A stretch of 64,000 bases of DNA from an uncultured bacterium. GTDB lineage: Bacteria > Bacteroidota > Rhodothermia > Rhodothermales > UBA10348. A program made the translations under genes and the position numbers. Of the stretch, positions 58,433-64,000 are shown piece after piece. A model generated the notes under the pieces. It saw only the letters and a program-made list of their open reading frames with translations, did no database searches and was not told the origin of the DNA. The stretch spans positions 1,054,001 to 1,118,000 of the forward strand of contig CALSQR010000001.1 of NCBI GenBank assembly GCA_943788505.1. The letters run 5' to 3'. Position 1 is the first letter of the stretch. Every line of letters begins with the position of its first letter.

Positions 58433-58656
58433 GATGGAAGACGAACCGTTCTGTATTGGGGTTGGATCGATGGGGAAATCGGTTTTGGCCGGGTAAGCGC
58501 ACCAAAACTTTTCCATCCACAAATGTACAGATGCTGACCGCAAGGCTCCACCGGAGATCATGCAGATCGCATCAATTGAAAGTGCAGGTTTGACCGCTGG
58601 GGATCATGTACTAAGAATGCTTTCGATGCCGAGTGCACCGAGAAGTCATTCTCGGA

Positions 58657-58749
58657 TCAAGCAATTTGCCCGACGATGGCGAATACCACGAAAACGCCGA
58701 CAATAATCATGATGGCCATGATAATCTGCTTTTTGAGCTTTTTGTTCAT
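58657..58749 (-). CDS. 30-residue single-pass membrane peptide
   Basis: A short frame starts at an ATG at 58749 and ends with TGA at 58657. The product begins MNKKLKKQII, and residues 9-29 are entirely hydrophobic, ending VGQIA: a basic N-terminus with one membrane helix. Its composition is very unlike random frames nearby. No family is recognised. The gene lies in the 580-bp gap between the aldolase and DUF5916 genes; the rest of this gap (58433-58656, 58750-59012) shows no other gene. Confidence 0.5.
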   Translation of the reverse strand: MNKKLKKQIIMAIMIIVGVFVVFAIVGQIA

Positions 58750-59012
58750 GCTGGGTACCGGTTGATTTCCTGTATAGTGGCGTCTGGCGCTTACATGTGC
58801 AAGAGGCTAGCGCATAAAATTGGCAGCCATCTTCGAAATCTGCGAATAAAGGATGTAGAAAGGGTATAAATCAGTGCCCATGACAACCTTTTGCTTCTTT
58901 ACCCCATCTAGTATGTAACCCGCCTCCGGATGGTCCGTAGTGCGGTGAGAGAGGGAGGAGTTTTACAAACCTTCTTCGTTCTGTCGACCCGTCAACTCAA
59001 CGACCTAGAACG

Positions 59013-61352
59013 ATGACCCAATTAAGCGGCGCACACGTGCCTGTGCTGAATGCGTGTGCTAAAAAATTAGCATTATCAGTACTGATCCTGACTGTTTTCA
59101 GCCTTTGTCTGGCTGAGGCAGCCATAGCCCAGCCTTACGTGGCCGAGCCAGCTGATTCCAAGACGTTCGAGGCCAACCTGTTGCCATCGATCGATATCCC
59201 TTTTATAACCAGAGGCGTGAACATAGACGGAATCTTGGATGAAGGGCTGTGGCGGGAGGCCGTCCTCGCTCAAAATTTCTCAGAGAGCAGTCCTGGCGAG
59301 CGGACAGAACCCCCCATTGGAATCAAGACTCTTTTGGCCTACGACGAAGAATTCCTGTACGTCGCCTACATAATCAACGATGATCCCGCTGAGATCAGGG
59401 CCAACTTCAGTGACCGTGATAATATCTGGCAGGATGATTATGCTGGAATGTTGCTGGACACAAATGGTGACGGTCAGACAACCTACTTCATTTCGGCAAA
59501 CCCCTACGGTATTCAGGGGGATACCCGAAGCAGTGGAAACAATGAGGATGTCTCTTTTGATCTGATATATGAATCGGCCGGTACACTGACAGAGAATGGC
59601 TACCAGGTTGAAATGGCGATTCCGTTCCGAAGTCTTCGATTCCCGGAAGCCGACATCCAGGAATGGAGGGCAACGTTTTGGATTACGCGACCCAGGGACG
59701 ATCGTAACACATACTCCTGGGCAGGAATGGATCGGTCGAATCCATGCATGTCATGCCAATTTGGGTATCTACGCGGCATGTCCAATATCAAACGCGGAAG
59801 GAATCTCGAAATTCTACCAGCCATTACAGGTAGCCAAGCGGGTGGGCGCACTTTCTCCGACCCGTCAGCCGGATTTGACAATGGCCGAGCCACAGCCGAA
59901 CCATCGATCAATTTGAAGTATGGACTGACCTCTGACCTGCTCCTCGATGCGACGATCAATCCGGACTTCTCGCAAATCGAGTCCGATGCGGCACAAATCG
60001 ATGTCAACTCGCCTTTTGCCCTTTCCTATCCAGAACGACGCGCCTTTTTCCAAGAGGGTGCCGATCTGTTCCAGACTCGGATTGATGCTGTTTATACTCG
60101 CTCAATTAATGATCCAATTGCGGCAAGCAAGCTGTCAGGTCGCTTTGGTGGCTGGACCGTTGGCTATATCGGTGCACGAGATCAGACATCACCCATTCTG
60201 CTTCCATTTGAGGAATCATCTGCCCTAATGACCGGCGGCAAAAGTGTCTCCAATATTTTCCGTGCCCGGCGCAGCTTCGAAAACTCATCCTATATAGCAG
60301 GACTGGTTACCGACCGCCGCCTTGATGAGGGTGGAAGCGGCTCCGTTATGGGCATAGATGGCAATCTGCGTTTCCGGACCAAGTATTACTTCTCGTGGCA
60401 GGCGTTAGCTAGTAGGACGCAGGAAGCTAACGACGCCTCCCTCTCCACTGGACTTGATGGCCTCACATTTGATCGCGGTCGATACACAGCTGCACTTGAT
60501 GGTGAACAATTTTGGGGTCATGGACTCAACACAAATTTTGGCCGAGGGGGACGCAACTGGGGGTATGACCTCATCTGGGAACAGTCAACGCCGACTTTTC
60601 GGACCGACAACGGATTCGTAACCAGTAACGATTCCCGTCGTGCTCATGCCATGACGCGCTATTCGATTTTCACGGACAACAGTCGTTTCATGAATCGGGC
60701 GAACTTCTGGGTAGGCGCTAATCGGTTCTGGAATTTTGACAACGTGCGAAAAGATGAGTCGCTGTTTGCCGGTTTCAACATCATGCTCAAACGCCAGACC
60801 CGCCTGAATGCAAACATTTTCACGTCGAACGAACTATTCGCAGGTGTAGAATTTACAGGTATCGAGCGCGCTAGGCTTAATCTAGAATCTAACTTCAGTG
60901 AACAGGTGCAGGCTGCTTTGCAGATGAATGTGGGCGATTCCATTTATCGAAATCGGTCCAATCCACGGATGGGTGGCTTGATGGATGTGGGCGCTCGGCT
61001 GACCATCAAGCCCACGTCGCGTATGACACTATTCACGAATCTTAACTACTCCAGACTACGTGATCGCACATCGGGTGAGAACTATTTCAGCGGCTACATT
61101 GCTCGTGCTCGGGTGAACTATCAGTTCACTGGTAAGCTGCTCTCGCGCGTCATCGTACAATACAATGATTTTGCGGAGCGCCTCGAGGTGGACCCACTCG
61201 TGACGTACCGTGTGAGTCCTTTCACTGTATTCCATGTGGGATCGACTCATCGCTTCCAGGATTTCCCAGGCGATTTAGGAGATCAGGCAATGATCTTCCA
61301 GCAGACGGAGCGGCAGATTTTCTTCAAATTCCAATATCTGTTCAGGATGTAA
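59013..61352 (+). CDS. DUF5916-domain protein with CBM9-like N-terminal domain
   Basis: Exported 779-residue protein. After the signal peptide (residues 17-40, ending EAAIAQ) comes a carbohydrate-binding family 9-like domain (VNIDGILDEGLWREA, FLYVAYIINDDP) and the DUF5916 region (DATINPDFSQIESDAAQIDVN, SYPERRAFFQEGADLF), followed by many amphipathic beta-strands. The end, FQYLFRM, is a typical outer-membrane beta-barrel terminus. Function is unknown; a barrel with a sugar-binding cap suggests a surface role with glycans. It is followed by a strong terminator and a paralog. Confidence 0.87.
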   Translation: MTQLSGAHVPVLNACAKKLALSVLILTVFSLCLAEAAIAQPYVAEPADSKTFEANLLPSIDIPFITRGVNIDGILDEGLWREAVLAQNFSESSPGERTEPPIGIKTLLAYDEEFLYVAYIINDDPAEIRANFSDRDNIWQDDYAGMLLDTNGDGQTTYFISANPYGIQGDTRSSGNNEDVSFDLIYESAGTLTENGYQVEMAIPFRSLRFPEADIQEWRATFWITRPRDDRNTYSWAGMDRSNPCMSCQFGYLRGMSNIKRGRNLEILPAITGSQAGGRTFSDPSAGFDNGRATAEPSINLKYGLTSDLLLDATINPDFSQIESDAAQIDVNSPFALSYPERRAFFQEGADLFQTRIDAVYTRSINDPIAASKLSGRFGGWTVGYIGARDQTSPILLPFEESSALMTGGKSVSNIFRARRSFENSSYIAGLVTDRRLDEGGSGSVMGIDGNLRFRTKYYFSWQALASRTQEANDASLSTGLDGLTFDRGRYTAALDGEQFWGHGLNTNFGRGGRNWGYDLIWEQSTPTFRTDNGFVTSNDSRRAHAMTRYSIFTDNSRFMNRANFWVGANRFWNFDNVRKDESLFAGFNIMLKRQTRLNANIFTSNELFAGVEFTGIERARLNLESNFSEQVQAALQMNVGDSIYRNRSNPRMGGLMDVGARLTIKPTSRMTLFTNLNYSRLRDRTSGENYFSGYIARARVNYQFTGKLLSRVIVQYNDFAERLEVDPLVTYRVSPFTVFHVGSTHRFQDFPGDLGDQAMIFQQTERQIFFKFQYLFRM

Positions 61353-61408
61353 GTCTGATTGAGGAAGATTTTCGGTGATTCTACACCTACGCACCGCCCA
61401 TTGAATAG

Positions 61409-61447
61409 CGCGGCGGGATTCGAGAGAATCCCGCCGCGTGTTGTAGT
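61409..61447. terminator. Intrinsic hairpin terminator
   Basis: A perfect 13-bp G+C-rich stem (CGCGGCGGGATTC at 61409-61421 and its complement at 61426-61438) with a GAGA tetraloop, followed by TGTTGTAG. It lies between the two DUF5916 genes. The T run is weak, so it might also be a stabiliser of mRNA ends. Confidence 0.75.
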
Positions 61448-61477
61448 TTCGTGCCGATTCTAAACCACCCCAGCTCT

Positions 61478-63850
61478 ATGACCCGGTTCCAGACCAACTT
61501 CATTGTCTCAGCATTGCTTTTGGTTGTCATTGCTGCTACATCGTCCACTGCCTTCGGCCTTCAAACCCAAGACGCGTCGGCCGTTTCCCCCCAAGACCCG
61601 CTAGCTCAGGACATTCCCCGGATCGAATCGCAGGATATTGCGGTGGATGGCTTTCTGACTGAAGATGTGTGGAATGATGCTGCCATTTTTAGCCAATTCT
61701 GGCAGTTTCTGCCCGTAGATGGTCGTCTGGCTCAAGATTCTACCCATGTGCTCGTCTGGTACTCACCCACTGCAATTCACTTTGGCATTCGAGCATGGGA
61801 AGAACACACCGAAGAAATTCGGGCTACCCTCGCGGATCGAGACAAGATTAGTGGTGACGACTACGTTCATATCGTACTCGATACGTACAATGACAAGCGA
61901 CAAGCCTTCGTAATTGGAGTCAACCCGCTCGGACAACAATCCGATGGCATATTGAGCGATCGGACAGGAGGCAGCGGATCGGGGCCCTACAACATCGATA
62001 GCAGTCCAGACTTTGTGTATGAGTCCAAGGGGCGTTTGACGGACTACGGGTATGATGTTGAGATCAGATTGCCGTTCAAAAGCATTCGGTACCAAGGCTC
62101 GTATACCCAAGACTGGGGATTCAACGTGATCCGTCGCATCCAGCACTCCGGCTACACCAGCACCTGGACGCCTTCCAAGCTCGACAATGCGTCATTTATG
62201 TCGCAAAATGGTTCGATAACCAACCTGACAGACCTTCGAAGAGGACTTGTTCTCGATATCAACCCCGAGTTTACCGGCGGGGCAAGTCGACCTGCCGGTG
62301 CCGATGCTTCTTTCAAAGAGGACTTTACTGACCCGCTAGGACTGAATGTTCGCTGGGGCATCTCCAGTAACCTGACGCTGAACGGCACATTAAATCCAGA
62401 TTTTAGTCAAGTAGAAGCTGATGTCGCGCAGATAGAATTTGACCCCCGTCGCCAAGTGTTTTTCCCAGAAAAACGCCCCTTCTTCCTTGATGGTATCGAG
62501 ATGTTTTCGTCTCCCACCAACTTGGTGTATACGCGAAGAATAGCTAATCCGCTTAGCGCTGCCAAGGTGACCGGCAAGACGGGCAGCACGAATGTGGCCT
62601 TCCTGTCGGCGGTGGACAACAAGGAGCTACATTTGAGTGACCTAGACGCACGCTATTTTAACGCCGTCCGTGTCCGCCGGGACTTGTCCGGTCAGAATAC
62701 GATTGGACTGGTCTATACGGACAAGGTCGATGGCAATCACTGGAACCGCGTCGCAGCGGTGGACGGTCGAATGACGTTCTCGGATATCTACTCCGTGACG
62801 TGGCAAACTGGAATGAGCTTTACTGCGGATGAAGGCTCTACAATTAGCGCGCCCATGTGGAATATGAGCGCCTTGGCATCAGGCCGAAAATGGGGCGGCT
62901 CCTTCAGTTCTACTGGATTCCACACCGACTTTAATTCAGAATCAGGGTTTATCCAGCGAACAGGAGTCGTTCACATCAACATGTCCCCTACCAGACGTTG
63001 GTTTGGGGCTGAGGGTCGTTTTGTTGAGTCGTACAGCCTGGGCATCTCTCTCGATGGCACCTGGGATTATGATCGCTTTACAAATGGAAATGGCCCTAAC
63101 GATCGTAAAATCCATTTCAATTCCAATTACAACTTCCGGGGTGGATGGTCTGGACTCACGTCTGTTTTCTACGAGTCATTTCTGATGCCAACCGGCCTGT
63201 ACGACAATTACGTGTTGGAAAATCCAGCCCAACCAGGGACGTACATCGGATATGAAGGCGTTGATCGGCTCATCAATCTTGGGTTCTGGTCCCGATTGGC
63301 AACACCCAGACTCAACAACTTTTCTGCGTCGCTCTTTGTGGTTGCCGGACTCGATGACAACTTCTACGAGTGGGCACGAGCAGACATCTACTTCTACACC
63401 CTGACGCTGAACTACCATCCGACGGATCAGCTGCGGGTCAACTTGCTCTATAATTATCAGCATTATATCCGTCATTCCGACAAAAGCACAGTGGCTCTTC
63501 GCCGCGTCCCGAGGCTCAAGGTCGAATACCAGCTCTCCCCTTCCCTTTTCGTGCGCCTCGTAGGGCAGTACAATTCGATGTTTGTCGACGAGCTTCGTGA
63601 CGACTCCCGAACAGATCAACCCATTCTGATTCGTAATCCATCAACGGGTGAACTCAGTCCCACCAGTAAACGCAGGACAAACAACCTCTCGGTCGATTGG
63701 CTGCTTTCCTATCGCCCCACGCCAGGCACTGTCCTCTTCTTGGGATATGGCAATTCATCCAGAGAACCGGATACGTTCCGTTTCCGCGATCTTCAGCGCC
63801 TGAATGATGGCCTCTTCTTTAAGCTGAGCTACCTGTTCAGGGTGAAGTAA
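61478..63850 (+). CDS. DUF5916-domain protein (paralog)
   Basis: Second DUF5916 protein, 790 residues from the ATG at 61478 (MTRFQTNFIVSALLLVV); the GTG at 61451 adds only nine residues. It has the same layout: signal peptide, CBM9-like domain (IAVDGFLTEDVWNDA, IHFGIRAWEEHTEE), DUF5916 core (NGTLNPDFSQVEADVAQIEFD, FFPEKRPFFLDGIEMF) and beta-strands ending LSYLFRVK. It is diverged from its neighbour, so the duplication is old. Separate transcription is likely given the terminator in between. Confidence 0.87.
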   Translation: MTRFQTNFIVSALLLVVIAATSSTAFGLQTQDASAVSPQDPLAQDIPRIESQDIAVDGFLTEDVWNDAAIFSQFWQFLPVDGRLAQDSTHVLVWYSPTAIHFGIRAWEEHTEEIRATLADRDKISGDDYVHIVLDTYNDKRQAFVIGVNPLGQQSDGILSDRTGGSGSGPYNIDSSPDFVYESKGRLTDYGYDVEIRLPFKSIRYQGSYTQDWGFNVIRRIQHSGYTSTWTPSKLDNASFMSQNGSITNLTDLRRGLVLDINPEFTGGASRPAGADASFKEDFTDPLGLNVRWGISSNLTLNGTLNPDFSQVEADVAQIEFDPRRQVFFPEKRPFFLDGIEMFSSPTNLVYTRRIANPLSAAKVTGKTGSTNVAFLSAVDNKELHLSDLDARYFNAVRVRRDLSGQNTIGLVYTDKVDGNHWNRVAAVDGRMTFSDIYSVTWQTGMSFTADEGSTISAPMWNMSALASGRKWGGSFSSTGFHTDFNSESGFIQRTGVVHINMSPTRRWFGAEGRFVESYSLGISLDGTWDYDRFTNGNGPNDRKIHFNSNYNFRGGWSGLTSVFYESFLMPTGLYDNYVLENPAQPGTYIGYEGVDRLINLGFWSRLATPRLNNFSASLFVVAGLDDNFYEWARADIYFYTLTLNYHPTDQLRVNLLYNYQHYIRHSDKSTVALRRVPRLKVEYQLSPSLFVRLVGQYNSMFVDELRDDSRTDQPILIRNPSTGELSPTSKRRTNNLSVDWLLSYRPTPGTVLFLGYGNSSREPDTFRFRDLQRLNDGLFFKLSYLFRVK

Positions 63851-63867
63851 CGCGCCAGCGCCCCTAG

Positions 63868-63919
63868 GCGCACCATAGCGCACCATAGCGCACCATGGCG
63901 TCTACCAATGCGCACCATA
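63868..63919. repeat. Short GCGCACCATA repeats after the second DUF5916 gene
   Basis: Three contiguous 10-bp copies at 63868-63897 (the last ending G) and a fourth at 63910-63919. They lie in the gap between the DUF5916 stop and the partial gene at the window end. Confidence 0.85.
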
Positions 63920-63939
63920 GCGTTGGGCTCACCGGCAGA

Positions 63940-64000
63940 CTACTCCCCGCGAATCGCATCGAGCCGCTCGCGGACCGTATCTGATGATGTCTGGCCTGGG
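63940..64000 (-). CDS. C-terminal tail of a gene cut by the window end
   Basis: On the minus strand the sequence is open from the window edge to a TAG at 63940-63942 and reads PGQTSSDTVRERLDAIRGE at the C-terminus. The charged helical end looks protein-like. It is too short to name. Confidence 0.4.
   Translation of the reverse strand, partial: PGQTSSDTVRERLDAIRGE

Noticed and set aside
58433-58561. N-terminal extension of the aldolase
   Set aside because: [10 protein letters not shown] at 58432 is the typical family start; the extra residues have no likeness.

Overview
The window looks like chromosomal DNA of a heterotrophic, probably marine, member of the Bacteroidota/Rhodothermota/Balneolota side of the tree. 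This is inferred from gene families only: two DUF5916 proteins, DUF4252 in a sigma/anti-sigma operon, a TonB-dependent receptor with a carboxypeptidase-regulatory-like domain, many secreted hydrolases, and a LexA/RecO pair. No rRNA or tRNA gene, CRISPR array or intact mobile element was recognised.

Left part (1-14.4 kb): a cyclophilin lipoprotein; two divergent MscS-type channels, the second overlapping a 1044-residue protein that joins a long helical region to a P-loop ATPase with Arg in place of the Walker A Lys; GDP-L-fucose synthase; then a tightly coupled minus-strand operon of glyoxylate aminotransferase, fused FAD/Fe-S 2-hydroxyacid dehydrogenase, aromatic amino acid decarboxylase (broken by one extra base in an A8 run) and a DASS transporter.

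Middle part (14.5-42.3 kb): an MBL hydrolase, a tyrosine decarboxylase-like enzyme, two secreted phosphoesterases, ApbE, two-subunit aconitase X, a run of exported hydrolases (M1 peptidase, GH95 fucosidase, amidohydrolase), succinate-semialdehyde dehydrogenase, a TonB receptor, AhcY and AcnA. Next come a second M1 peptidase interrupted by an amber codon at a conserved Trp, and a MalS-like amylase that has lost its catalytic residues.

Right part (42.5-64 kb): lexA and recO separated by a seven-unit tandem repeat that carries a lexA promoter; a ComEA-like protein that overlaps antisense with a small membrane protein through a shared 18-bp repeat; a minus-strand set of envelope and proteolysis genes (M50, HtpX, CPBP, LysM, TPR, TPM, LemA); an ECF sigma/anti-sigma/DUF4252 operon; a CtpA-like protease and iron alcohol dehydrogenase; a repeat-rich surface protein; a beta-CASP nuclease; a transaldolase-like aldolase; a 30-residue membrane peptide; and two DUF5916 proteins.

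The best candidates for something undescribed are the MscS/ATPase pair, the lexA-recO repeat array, the dead amylase, and a hairpin-rich 426-bp gap upstream of apbE.
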